Position numbers and translations under genes: made by a program | Shown: piece after piece, positions 1 to 9,513 of the stretch | Position numbering within the stretch: position 1 is the stretch's first letter | Layout: each line of letters starts with the position of its first letter | The notes under the pieces: generated by a model | Seen by the model: the letters and a program-made list of their open reading frames with translations, nothing else | Told to the model about the DNA's origin: nothing | The model's database searches: none | From: Golubevia sp. BC0850 | Taxonomy: Eukaryota > Basidiomycota > Exobasidiomycetes > Golubeviales > Golubeviaceae | Reading direction: 5' to 3' | DNA length: 64,000 bases | Assembly: GCA_012976225.1 (NCBI GenBank) | Contig: JAAVVG010000006.1 | Coordinates: 806,001-870,000, forward strand

Positions 1-2157
1 GAGAATATGAAACAGGATTGGACTCTTCAACAAGTTGGAAGACCTTTGGGTTTAGGTACCGTCATTGTGAGTTGAGTTGAGTTGTCGATCAGGAGTTGGG
101 TTGGCTTGTCAAGGTCTTATCGCAGAGCAGATAGAGATCAGCTGTGACTGTGGCTGTGGGTGTATGAATCGAAGAATTAAGTCAAGAAGATCATTTTGAT
201 TGGTAGAGTTCTAGCATTTGCTCGTTAGTCGATGGTGAGAGAGCAACTCTAGCTGCTACTGCTATTTCAACCTTGCAACCAACCTTCCTTGTCTCTCCAA
301 TCCTTTTTCTCTGAGACTTTGTTCAAATTACTAAGCCTTCGTTCAACTTGATTGTTCTGGAAAGCCCACTTACCTTTCCACCCTCCATCTCTTCTCTGTT
401 CAGCAAGATCTTTCTCTCTCCTCCCATCTCATCTCCCTCCCCCAATTCCTATCCTCTTCAAAGCCTTTTCGGGGTCCCTTAAACTCATCCAATCCATCCT
501 GGATCCCATCTCCATCAGCCGTAGCCTCCTTCATAATCCTAAAACCTCTTTCATGGGGTTTCTCACAATTAGGAATCGGTTCATCTCAAGAAAGTTTTTC
601 AGAAGATGGAGAATTCAATCAAGATGAGAAATCTTGGAAACGATCAAAAGGAGATTGGATCGTTTGGGAAAATTTGAAAGTTTTGGGAGATCAAGTTTTG
701 GAGAAACATTTTGGTAAAATCAAGGTTGATGAAACTGAGAACGTCTTTTCTAGGAAAAGTTTTAAGGAATCACTTTTGGGGGATTTGAAATTTGGCGGAT
801 TCAATGGGAAATCTAAAGGGAAAGAGAAGGAAATTGGAGGAGGTAATGGAGGATTTAAATTGTCGGAATTGGACGTTAAGGTTTTATTGAAGTATCTAAG
901 TAGGGATAGAGGGGTTTTGATTTTGGAAAATGATGTGAGTAATCGATACAAGTCTAATGATTCTATCAAATGAAATGGGAAAAAGAAAGGCAACTATAGA
1001 GCTGATTCTTTTGCCTCCTCTCTCATTGCCCCCCCCCCCTCCCACCCTCTTCACCTCACAACCCCACCCCCCCCTCTTTTGACTTTTCATCGAAACAGAT
1101 TCTCAAATTCTCAAGCTCAGAAGAAGTGCCTCCTTCTCCAATCACTCAACAAGATCGAGAAATTCTTCAGATCAGAGAAACTCTTTTACAGTTGGATGGT
1201 CAGATTGAGGAAATTTCGAGAAGGATTCAAGAGTGAGTGGTTTTTCTTACATTTGAAATCTCACGACAAAAAGTAGTTCTATCATCTACAGCATCTGTTG
1301 AGCGTGACAATGGTCTGACATTCTTTTCCCTCTCACCACCCACTCCTGCTGTCAAACCAACAGGCGAACTTCGAAAATCCAGTCAAGTCTTTCGAACAAT
1401 CAAAAAAATCAAGCTCTATCATATCTGAGATCCAGGAAACAATTGCAAGAAGTACTGGATCGAAGGATAGGGTCTAGAGAAACTTTAGGAGGGGTTTTAC
1501 TGAAGATTGAACAAGCTAAGGGAGATGTTGAAGTGAGTTTCCTTTCTTGCTTTCTTTCAAAGGCCTCCTTTCTAACTCTTACCACTCCGCTCTTCATGTC
1601 ATTATTCCTGACTTTGCATTTCTCTATTTCTTTCTAAATTAAAACCTCTTCTACATTTCTCCTCGGATCTCCTTTTCCCCCTTCAGATGATGAAAGCCTA
1701 TGAACTATCAACTTCAACACTCAAGAATCTGTTGTCTTCAGCGGAGCTTCAACCCTCTAGAATTGAGAATACTATGACAAACCTTGCCGATACTATAGCT
1801 GATTCTGAGGAAATCGATCAAGCCATCAGGATAGGAGGAGAAGCCGCTACCAAGGAAAGAGGAAATGAGATTGACGATGAAGAATTGGAAGAAGAAATGA
1901 AAACGTTGGAGAGAGAAATGAAAAGGGAAGAAGAAGAAAAGAAGGAGGCGGAGAAGAAACAGAAAGAGGAGAGGGAAAAATTGGAGGAAAGGAAGAGAGA
2001 AGAAGACAGACAGAGGTCGGAGAAGGAGAAAGAGAAAGAGAAAGAGCGGAAGGAGCAAGAGGAGACGACTAGAAGGTTTAGAGAGGAGGAGGAAAGAGAG
2101 AGACAGAAAGTTGGAGCAGAGGGACAAAGTGGCGAAAGAGAGAAGGAATTGGCCTGA
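1..2157 (+). CDS. CHM7: ESCRT-III protein, CHM7/CHMP7-like (5' end outside window)
   Basis: Exons read 1-66, 404-934, 1099-1232, 1364-1532 and 1687-2157; the start lies left of the window, and 456 residues are visible. All junctions keep frame. The last three exons carry a Snf7 core: a glutamine/arginine-rich helix, then S-Y-L-R-S-R-K, the L-L-K-I-E-Q-A block and the A-Y-E-L-S-T-S-T-L segment, ending in A-I-R-I-G-G and an acidic helix. The N-terminal part, with a W-I-P-S-P-S-A motif and P-L-S-W-G-F, matches the winged-helix half of CHMP7/Chm7 rather than a plain Vps20/Snf7 subunit. In this family the protein acts at the nuclear envelope, recruiting ESCRT-III for nuclear pore surveillance and membrane sealing. 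The last about 80 residues are an extreme Glu/Lys/Arg coiled coil. Confidence 0.8.
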
Positions 2158-2403
2158 ATTTAAATCCTCAACCCGTGTATTTTCCTATGACTCGCTTTTT
2201 GTCAACGCGATACTAAGACACTTAGAAGCGAAGGAGAGTTTTGGGTCTCATCTCGGCTGGTTTCGCTAACCTGTCACGCTGTCACCCATCAATGTGTCAG
2301 GGCGTCAGCTCTCGAAAGTTTTCAAAACGGTAAAACTTTTAAAATAGAACGGTTCGAGACGCTTACAAGAGTAAGATGAAAGCAAAGATCATAGATCAAA
2401 AGC

Positions 2404-3176
2404 CTATCCAAGAAGATCGAAATTGTCAACACTGTTTCGGGCACTGATTGCTTCCTTTTGACTAGCGAGCCACTTGAGCCCGCTGTACACTACCAGAAAA
2501 AATACAGACAGGGATTTAGAGTTGTTAGAAGGTGGTAAGATTGTAATTTGAACAAGGTGCGAAATCGTGACTCACGCCCAGATGCTCCTGTAACGGCCAA
2601 CCCTATTCTACCAGCGTTGTTTAGTCTCTTCTCGTGGGACTATCAAGTGGGGAAAATAAGAGAACCGACGGTGAGACCAGCTTCTGATGACAAGTTTCTA
2701 ACTGTTGGACTCACAATGTCGACATCCCTTGTTTCAAACTTGGAAGCGAAGTCCTTTCCTTCTTCAGTAGCAAGGAATTCGTCGGCGGCTTCTTTCGAGC
2801 CAAAGATACCCTTTGCGATCGCACCAGCAGTCAGACCGATCATGGCTGCTGCGTTCAGTCTCTTCTGGATAATGAGTGCATTACGAGCTTGGGTCTGAGT
2901 GTGGAAAATAAAGGAGGGGGAATAAGAATTGACCAGATCGACTGCTCAGTGAATGCGAAGACTCACTAGATCGTTAAGGGTTTTGTCGACGACCTCTTGA
3001 CGCTTTTCCTGTCCGTGAAAGCCAAAAGATGGTGGCGAAGCTGTCAGAGTGAGATAGAGAAATTGAGAAGGACAAGGACCTTGGCGTTGGCGTGGTCGAC
3101 TCACCACTTGGACTGGAGCAGCGTAGATCAAAGTCGAGGTGAAGGCTAAAGAAAGAGCGATGTTGGTGAGTTGCAT
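2404..3176 (-). CDS. Small secreted protein with Kex2 sites and two similar hydrophobic peptides
   Basis: Five exons: 3176-3105, 3008-2967, 2894-2715, 2639-2576 and 2489-2404, giving 147 residues with all phases matching. Residues 1-19 form a signal peptide. Lys-Arg pairs lie near residues 26, 50 and 102. The last two are each followed by L-N and a Gly/Ala-rich hydrophobic stretch (about 51-73 and 103-125), so the protein looks like two related peptides released by Kex2. The protein ends D-N-F-D-L-L-G, almost the same as the end of the gene at 8499-9338 (D-N-S-D-L-L-G), which supports the last exon and common descent. TATAAAAGG on the minus strand (3394-3402) and two dyad elements (3249-3259, 3313-3323) lie upstream. 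The function is unknown. The form fits Kex2-processed fungal secreted proteins such as repellent-type precursors, but no homologue was recognised. Confidence 0.72.
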
Positions 3177-3248
3177 TGTTGAGAGATTTCACGAGACGAA
3201 AAACTTAAAAAGAAAAAAGAGAAGAAAAAAAAAGAAGAAGTAGAGAAG

Positions 3249-3259
3249 TAGACCAGCTA
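3249..3259 (-). promoter_or_regulatory. Dyad element TAGNCCRGCTA, copy 1
   Basis: The plus strand reads TAGACCAGCTA, with TAG and CTA as inverted arms. It lies 73 bases upstream of the secreted-protein start at 3176 and downstream of its TATA box, so it may be in the 5' leader. Very similar elements occur at 3313-3323, 4966-4976 and 9409-9422, each before a secreted-protein gene. Confidence 0.45.
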
Positions 3260-3312
3260 GGGTAGAGCAAGGGGCCTTGAAAAGATGGTTAAAGGAAGTA
3301 GAAAGTTAAAGG

Positions 3313-3323
3313 TAGACCGGCTA
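3313..3323 (-). promoter_or_regulatory. Dyad element TAGNCCRGCTA, copy 2
   Basis: The plus strand reads TAGACCGGCTA. With the flanking G and C the arms become GTAG and CTAC around ACCGG. It lies 137 bases upstream of the start at 3176, between the TATA box (3394-3402) and copy 1. The CCGG core would suit a zinc-cluster regulator, but it could equally be an RNA hairpin in the leader. Confidence 0.45.
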
Positions 3324-3393
3324 CAAAAACAGTTGAAATTGAAGTAAGAGAGAAGTTGGTTACGGGGCATTTTTGAAGTCAAGTCTTCGATCT

Positions 3394-3402
3394 CCTTTTA
3401 TA
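3394..3402 (-). promoter_or_regulatory. TATA box of the secreted-protein gene at 2404-3176
   Basis: The minus strand reads TATAAAAGG about 220 bases before the start codon. The same nine bases occur before the secreted gene at 8499-9338 and before the broken secreted locus at 11313-12030. Confidence 0.5.
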
Positions 3403-4344
3403 CATTCTCGATGATTTGAAGGTGTGGAGGCATGGGTGGAGTGAAAAGACACGGGTCCATACATGTATAAGTGTTCATGCCAAGCTGCCATAGACTTTAA
3501 TCACAAATCATGAGGATTTGAAGGCTGGGTTGGTACTCGTTTCTCTTCCGTTGGTAGGAGGCTTACACAGTCATCGCGTCGCCGCCATAAAAGTGATCAA
3601 ATCTACTTCTCGGAGCCTTCAAAGTCATATAAAATTCGACCTGGACCGACGATCTGAGGACATTGAAAGAAACGGTGGAGAAGATGACTTCTTTTTCTCA
3701 TGAGTTCTTTTATTGAGGCTGCGAGACTGGTCCTAACCCTGATTTTGGGCGACCATATGAAAAGATAAATGCCCTATATTACCCCCGCCCATTTTCCATT
3801 TTCCATATCCGAATCAACTTTAAAGCAATCGAATCAGTCGCTACTAGTTTGAGGCGTTTTGGTTCTGGTCAGTAAAGAACAAGAGATGCTACATTGCCCC
3901 CTGTACCACCACATCAAACTCACTCTTCGAACAACCTGAAGATGTGATCATCGACGACACCCCTCTCTCTAAAAACTCTAAATAGGGTTTACTGAGGTAG
4001 CTCACCTCGGACCCTCTAATTGATCTCGGCCCGCCGGGAATCCACCAAATCTTGAACAAAAGATGAGATATGGAATTATATGAAAGTACATAAAGAAGGT
4101 GTTTACGATCGAGAACGTTTGAGAAAGAAGACAAACAGAAATCAACCTGTTGACGATTTTGTCATTCCTTTCAATTCCACCAACCCATCAAAAAGACCCT
4201 GGCAACCTAATTCCAACCAATCGGGTTACTCCTCTCCAGAGTCGCATTCCTCGGGTGGGTGGCTCGGGATAAGTACGGTCTACTCCATTTATAATGATCC
4301 TACGTTCCAAAGAGCTTGGCTGTGGAAAGAAAGGCAAAGCAGTA

Positions 4345-4912
4345 TCAGGAGTGGGGACTGGCAAAAAAGGGTCTCTCAGCTGTCTGATTCACCAAATCAG
4401 AACGCTCTAGAAGAGCTCTTTTGAAGTCGACGTTCTTTTGAAGGAATTGGACGAATCTAGCACCCGTAGTAGTGAGGGCCATACGAACAGCCTCTGACAC
4501 TTTCTTGGGTGACAGTCTCTTTTCCATGTCCTCGAGGTCTCTAGATTCCATGGATCCTTCAAGGATAGAGGCGATTAGATCGTCATCGAAAGAGCGGGAC
4601 TCGATCAAAGCATTGAGAAGGGCCACTTCTGAGTTCAGATCCTAAGTTTCGGGGGTCACGGACAGAAAGGGAGGGGGAGAGAGGGAAGAGAAGGAGGCGT
4701 GGTCTCAACTTTGATCAGCTCAAGATAGAAGGTTTAGAAATGCTCACCCTTTTTACTTTGTATCCAGAGTATAGACCATGAGGTGGATCATTTACTGGAT
4801 AAGACCATTTGGACGGGTCTAGAGTTGCGGCAGTACGTCTTTGAACTGGTAAACTAGAAACCAAGGAAACGGCGAGGGCGAGCAGGGGAAGGGCTAGGTT
4901 GAAGATTTGCAT
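4345..4912 (-). CDS. Small secreted protein with dibasic sites
   Basis: Two exons, 4912-4748 and 4641-4345, encode 153 residues. The intron has a GTGAGC donor and a TTAG acceptor in phase 0. Residues 1-20 are a clear signal peptide. Arg-Arg near 25-26, Lys-Arg near 54-55 and Lys-Arg near 90 are possible Kex2 sites, and the segment after the second opens with D-L-N. The signal peptide starts M-Q-I-F-N-L-A-L, much like M-Q-L-T-N-I-A-L of the gene at 2404-3176, so they may be distant paralogues, although this one lacks the D-L-L-G end and is less Gly/Ala-rich. A dyad element lies 54 bases before the start (4966-4976). No known domain was recognised. The 3' end is the first stop in frame; a further exon cannot be excluded. 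Confidence 0.6.
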
Positions 4913-4965
4913 GTTTAGAGGTAAATTGGGGTCAAAAATCGAAAATTATGATTAAGAAAAAACGT

Positions 4966-4976
4966 TAGACCAGCTA
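4966..4976 (-). promoter_or_regulatory. Dyad element TAGNCCRGCTA, copy 3
   Basis: The plus strand reads TAGACCAGCTA. The symmetry extends to 15 bases, GTTAG-ACCAG-CTAAC, with perfect five-base arms. It lies 54 bases upstream of the secreted-protein start at 4912, in the same position relative to the gene as the other copies. Confidence 0.45.
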
Positions 4977-5271
4977 ACGAGTGAGTAAGAGAAGAAGCGA
5001 GAGAAAAAGTAGGGCAAAGTGCTGAGGGAATAGGGAAAGAGTCAGAAAGACATGCCTCAAATACCTTTTCTTTTCAGCTCACGATATGACAAATCTTCTA
5101 TCGAAAATACCAGGTTCTTGCTGTTCGTGTCGGTGTGTCAAGACGAGAGTCCTCACGTTGGAGAAGTTTTAAGTGGCGGTTGCCCCTTCAAAATTTAGAC
5201 GAGGATGGTTAAATAGGAGACGTCAAATAGGAGAGTGAGGAAGTGATCAAGGTCTTGGATCTAGAAATGCA

Positions 5272-5346
5272 TATGCAGAATCTAAAAGATTGCAGATGCA
5301 CCGAGAGAGCACGTATGCAGAATCAAATGATTGCAGATGGAGAGAG
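5272..5346 (+). repeat. Two-copy imperfect tandem repeat
   Basis: TATGCAGAATC, a short A-rich spacer, GATTGCAGATG and a GAGAG tail occur at 5272-5309 and again at 5314-5346. The second copy differs by a few bases. It is intergenic, and no function was seen. Confidence 0.6.
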
Positions 5347-5721
5347 CGTTATCGACCATGAAAGTCAATCTAGGCCTATCTAGATTGAAGGAATTAGGAC
5401 CTCATGTTAAGAGCCTAACGAGTCCAATGAAGCCCAACCTCAGTACGGGCCAGTACGGGGCCTATTCCATCCTTCACTCGCATCATGCTCAGTGTTTCTG
5501 CTCCTATATTCAAAATCTTAGCCTTTCGTTTCTTGGATTCCTCATCTTCTTCAATCGCAACTGCACGTCTCTTTTCAGTTTCTGTTCATGAAGGACTACC
5601 GATCTCACACTCACAAACCGATCTAAGTTTGAGAACTGACGTGATGAGAGACGAGGTCGAAAACGTTTATTATTTTGTACTGTCGATAGAGTGAAGTCTT
5701 GATCCTGATTTACATAAATGG

Positions 5722-7076
5722 CTAATCTCCTCTCTTAGCCCAATGAACAAAAAGACTCTTCTCTGGTGTCAATTTGAATTGGTCCAAAGCTTCTTTAGCT
5801 ACTGAAGCTTGATCTGGAGAATCGAATTCAATGAAAGAGTAAGCCTCAGGAGGGGAACGAGAAGCACGAGCTGGGAAGAGTTGAACTGATTTGAAACCTG
5901 GGTATCTGAAATTTGATGGTTCGAGCAGAGGCGCAGAGGAGAGAGTCAGAAAGCTTTGAAACAAAACAAAACCTCCAAAAGAAAACCATCTATCTGAGAG
6001 GGTTTGAACAAGACTCACTGCTGGAATAGCACTCCCAGCATATCATCCGTGATCTCAGAAGGAAGATCCGAACAGAAAAGGATTGTATTCGGAGAGTCTC
6101 CAATTTGAGCGATTGGAGGACCGAAAGAGGAAGAAGTTGTAGTTGCTTCCGTCTGTGATTCTAGAGGTTGAGGACCCGGAGCTTCTTCATTGTCTGAATC
6201 TTCTTCCATTTCCATTTCTGAAGGTTTGAAGATGCAAAGGGAGAGGTGTGGAGCCAAAGAAGATTAGAACATAGAGCAGCCTGCCTCCTTCACTCTCCCT
6301 CCCCTCCCAAACCCGCCACTCTCCTTCGAAGATTGACAAGAAAACGGAAACCCAGCTTAGACAGAAACTGAACTCACCTCCATTATCATCGTCTCCCTGC
6401 GTCTTCTGAACCTTGGAACCTCTTTCCACTTCTTCCTCCTGTTCTTCCTCGGCACCTCCAGCTTCCTCTCTAGCTCTCTTTTTCTCTCTACCTCTGGCTT
6501 CTGCCTGAGCGCTTGAAACAGTTACTTTCCCACCGCCTAAATTCGCTGATTTTGGATCACTGTTGAATAACATAGGATTGTAAAGTGCAGCTGGTCCATG
6601 TTCTTGAATCAAAGTTGCATTGGATTTGAATTTGGCATAGTCGATTGACTGAAGCAGAAGGAAAGGGCATCAGTCAAACAATGAAAGGGAGAAAAGTCAA
6701 AGGGATGGATCTTGACTGACCATTGGTTTGTCATAGAACTGGAAACCATCCAAAGCTCTAAGAGCAGCAGTTGAAGCTTGAAGATCTTTGAAGACAATGA
6801 AAGCTTGACCTCTCATTCCATTGGCTCTGGTTGCTACTACATCTATCACTTTACCATACGTACTGAAAAGTGTGAAGAGTTGAGATCGAAGTTCTTTGGA
6901 GAAGAAGGAAGGGATTAGAAGGGATAGAGATGATTGATCAGTCACTCTAACTTCACTTGAAGTTAAGTTGCGTTGCTGGCCCATCGATGGATCTGAACTG
7001 TGAACCTACCTGGCTTCTTTATGCTGAAATTGAGATTCTTTACGTAGATGGAAGCATTCGGTGGATTAGATGGCAT
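5722..7076 (-). CDS. U1A/U2B''-family snRNP protein (two RRMs)
   Basis: Five exons, 7076-7010, 6893-6721, 6648-6378, 6217-6019 and 5905-5722, encode 297 residues with matching phases. RRM1 (about 8-90) carries I-Y-V-K-N-L-N as RNP2 and R-G-Q-A-F-I-V-F as RNP1, followed by F-Y-D-K-P-M and Y-A-K, the hallmark of the SNF (U1A/U2B'') family. A charged Lys/Arg/Glu linker of about 120 residues follows. RRM2 (about 222-297) has I-L-F-C-S-D-L-P and A-Y-S-F-I-E-F and ends W-A-K-R-G-D. The length and long linker resemble U1A and yeast Mud1 more than U2B'', but sequence alone does not decide. The role is binding a snRNA hairpin in the U1 or U2 snRNP. The start was chosen because M-P-S-N-P-P-N-A-S-I-Y is the usual short lead into RRM1. 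Confidence 0.87.
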
Positions 7077-7267
7077 TTTGAAGGTCGACCTTTGGTTGTC
7101 GGTGTTGGAGAAGAAGAGAAGAACTGCACCGAATAAGGTCGCGGAGGTCTTGTTGCATGCTCCACTCTCACTATACAGTATTGTAAGTACTTGAACATAT
7201 AGTATGTAACAAAAAAAAGTCGTTCTCAGCCAACACCTCAGCAGGAAGAGTTTGAGTCACATTGTAA

Positions 7268-7680
7268 GTCAGAGGGAAGATCAATATCAGCCTTCCTCGA
7301 CGCGATGAAGGGCTTGGGGCGTCGAGCTCGAGTCGCAGATATTGATTGTCCGGTTCGACGACCCCCAGCGTCGAATTTCTGAGTCCTGTTTTTCTGTCAC
7401 AAAATGAAAGCAAAACAGAAATGAAACGATTTCTACTAAGTCAGAATTGGTGTCAGAGGTCTTGTAGAGGCGGTAGGAGGGGATGAAGGGGGTTCGATGG
7501 TGGTGTTGCAGCAATTTGGTCAAGAAAGTTGCGTCGACATGTGCCTCGTGGCAGCTTTCATTACGTTTGTGGACATGGGCCAAAATCGCGTGGATCTCGA
7601 CGGGGGGTAGCGTCGAGCTCGATGCAAGGTGTCATCGCGTTGAGCGTCGAGGTGATATTGATCTTCCCTCAGATCTTTTT
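7268..7680. repeat. Imperfect inverted repeat with CGTCGAGCTCGA cores
   Basis: The left arm near 7268-7345 and the reverse complement of the right arm near 7605-7677 share GAGGGAAGATCAATATCA and a nearby CGACGC/CGCGATGA block. The core CGTCGAGCTCGA occurs in both arms and is nearly self-complementary, so direct similarity is seen too. The arms are about 70 bases with gaps, about 260 bases apart. It may be a decayed MITE or a local rearrangement. No flanking target duplication was identified. Confidence 0.3.
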
Positions 7681-8028
7681 TTTCTCGACACCTCGTCTGA
7701 CGCAATTCTCTGATATCGTCCCTCAGACATGACCACATCACTTCCTCTTGCCTGACAAAGAGAAAGTTCCGTTGAGAAGGCCATCCAAAGTCGAACGAAG
7801 AGCTTTGTTCAAAGGGTTCTCGAATTACAGATCTATTAACTCTGAGGGCACCACAAGTGCAGCGAAACAGAGGCTTCTAGGATTTACAAAAAGCTGATCA
7901 GCTCTGTGTAATAGTTTTTCACTCCAAGTCGTAGAGGTGGAAAGCTACAAGAAGAAGAGAAGAACCATACGGGCAGGTTTCAGTGACCTCCTACGAGTCG
8001 CCACCTCCCCTTTCAAGTCACTAGCCCC

Positions 8029-8286
8029 TTATCCTTTCGAAGTCCAACGAGTCACTTGTACCGGGGATCCTTCTGAGTAGTTTCTGTTCAGGTATCTTAA
8101 TTTTATTCCGAAGGCATTAGTTGCGTCTGCCTCGTCGGACAAGCCAGCGTAGACTTTTTTGGGCAGAGGAGAGCAGTAGCTCGGAGTTCGCAATGGACGT
8201 CGTCTCGCTTGACTAAGGAGGTTAAGCCTACAAAGAGAAGCAGATTGACACCAATTTTCAGAGAGGATTGAAATGAAGGAAGGCAT
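8029..8286 (-). pseudogene. Possible remnant of a small secreted protein
   Basis: An 85-residue frame starts M-P-S-F-I-S-I-L. A neighbouring minus-strand frame over the same bases reads like a signal peptide (G-V-N-L-L-L-F-V-G-L-T-S-L-V) followed by Lys-Arg and a short Cys-containing segment, so the two halves of a secreted protein seem to lie in different frames. It sits inside the secreted-gene group. The evidence is thin, and it could be chance. Confidence 0.18.
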
Positions 8287-8498
8287 GCTTGAGAGTTTTG
8301 AAAGGTAGAAGAGATGCTGGACTCGAAGGATGAGATGGGACCTGGAAGTTCAAGGACTCAAAGGTAAGGCTCTCCGTTCTCGACACGTGTCTTGTTTTCA
8401 AATGATGAACCGCTTCATTTGATAGATTGAGTACTTAAGAGAGCCTCTACAGAATGAAGAACATGGAGCCATGAAGTCGAAGGAAACAGTTCAGACCT

Positions 8499-9338
8499 TT
8501 AGCCCAAAAGATCGGAGTTGTCGACATCGCGAGCAGCAGCCTGCGAAGAGGACGAGTAGAAGATGCATCAGAGTAAGTCGAGACTCTAGGTTGGGCTTTG
8601 AGAAGATGAGGGGATACTTACAGGTAAATAACTCTCGTCACGGCGAAGAGCTTCTTGCTCCATAGCGTCTTGAGCTTCCTTGCTTCCAGCCCACAAACCC
8701 AAACCACTGGCTGCTGCGATGGCAGTCATGAACAGACCACCTTCAGCGATCATCTTGTTTTCCTTTGTCATTGAAGAGAAGAGACGTCTCTTCTCGGGCG
8801 AACTAGAGAGGGAGCTCTCATCGAGATCTCTGAGGACAGCCATAAGCTCGGCTAAGTAAAGAGAGAGAGGCCAGGGTAATAATCGAAGGGTGCTTCAGGA
8901 GGCAGAAAAGAGAAAAGCATGACTTTTCTTTGGTTACTCACGAGAGAGGGAAGCTTCTAGATCACGAGGATTCATGCCATCCAAATAGGGCTTGATCACA
9001 GTCTGGTAGAGCGCTGAACCTCCAATACCTCCTGCAGCTGCTGCCAAAAAGTTCTTCATAGTATAACCTTTCGAAGGAGCTCCAGCAGGAAGGTCAGCCC
9101 TCTCGTAGATATCTTGCTGTGTAGCCAGAGGAGTTCTGGCTGACAACTGTTTCAGGGATAAGCGAGATAGAGGATCGAGTGAGAGGTCATACCCTTTTCA
9201 AAGAGGAGAGAGAAGTCTACAATCCAAGCAACTTACCTCAGCTTCTGATGGTACACTTTCCTTAACAGGCAAAGCTGAGACGGTGGCGGTGGTCGAAACG
9301 ACTGCGACTGCGACGATGGCGATCTTGTTGAAGTACAT
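8499..9338 (-). CDS. Small secreted protein, paralogue of the 2404-3176 gene
   Basis: Four exons, 9338-9237, 9146-8942, 8851-8622 and 8540-8499, encode 192 residues; all junction phases agree. The signal peptide is residues 1-22. Two Gly/Ala-rich hydrophobic segments (about 59-72 and 137-153) are separated by polar sequence, and Lys-Arg-Arg lies near 123. The second segment continues W-A-G-S-K-E-A-Q-D-A, close to F-G-S-K-E-A-A-D-E of the gene at 2404-3176. The last 14-codon exon gives A-R-D-V-D-N-S-D-L-L-G, nearly the same end as that gene. TATAAAAGG lies at 9505-9513 and a perfect 14-base palindrome at 9409-9422. It is secreted or wall-associated; the function is unknown. Confidence 0.7.
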
Positions 9339-9408
9339 TTTGATTGAAGATTTGAAAAAGAAAAGGGTTTTTTTTGTTTGAAAGAAGATTGAAATGAATT
9401 AGATAAAG

Positions 9409-9422
9409 AGTAGCCGGCTACT
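9409..9422 (-). promoter_or_regulatory. Dyad element, copy 4 (perfect palindrome AGTAGCCGGCTACT)
   Basis: A 14-base perfect palindrome lies 71 bases before the secreted-protein start at 9338. It is the shortened, fully symmetric form of the TAGNCCRGCTA element found before the starts at 3176 and 4912. Confidence 0.45.
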
Positions 9423-9504
9423 GAAAAGAAGAAGTAAAAAAGAAAAGTTGATAAAGAGAAGAGAAGTTGGGTGAGGGAGAGGGAAAGGGGAGGAAGGATG
9501 AATT

Positions 9505-9513
9505 CCTTTTATA
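9505..9513 (-). promoter_or_regulatory. TATA box of the secreted-protein gene at 8499-9338
   Basis: The minus strand reads TATAAAAGG about 170 bases before the start, identical to the boxes at 3394-3402 and 12117-12125. Confidence 0.5.

Larger units (their letters stand above)
3177..4344. other. Intergenic stretch, no supported gene
   Basis: It holds the upstream region of the secreted gene ending at 3176, including a purine-rich leader, two dyad elements and a TATA box. Short open frames at 3518-3703, 3889-4134 and 4080-4424 have no recognisable domain, no signal peptide and no splice support. The last overlaps the end of the next minus-strand gene. Confidence 0.5.
4913..5721. other. Intergenic stretch with a short tandem repeat
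   Basis: This is the upstream region of the gene ending at 4912 and the downstream region of the snRNP gene at 5722. It holds a dyad element, a two-copy 41-base-period repeat (5272-5346) and a doubled CAGTACGGG. The short frames here (5331-5591, 5485-5694) show no family features. Confidence 0.5.
7077..8498. other. Intergenic stretch with diverged inverted and direct repeats
   Basis: No convincing intact gene. It holds an imperfect inverted/direct repeat pair rich in CGTCGAGCTCGA (about 7268-7680) and a possible remnant of a small secreted protein (8029-8286). The other open frames here overlap each other on both strands and show no domain. Confidence 0.4.

Noticed and set aside
352-627. Open frame of 91 codons at the left edge
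   Set aside because: It overlaps the second exon of the CHM7-like gene in another frame; the exon frame shows family motifs and this one does not.
4080-4424. 114-codon plus-strand frame
   Set aside because: No domain, signal peptide or splice context, and it overlaps the 3' end of a better supported minus-strand gene.
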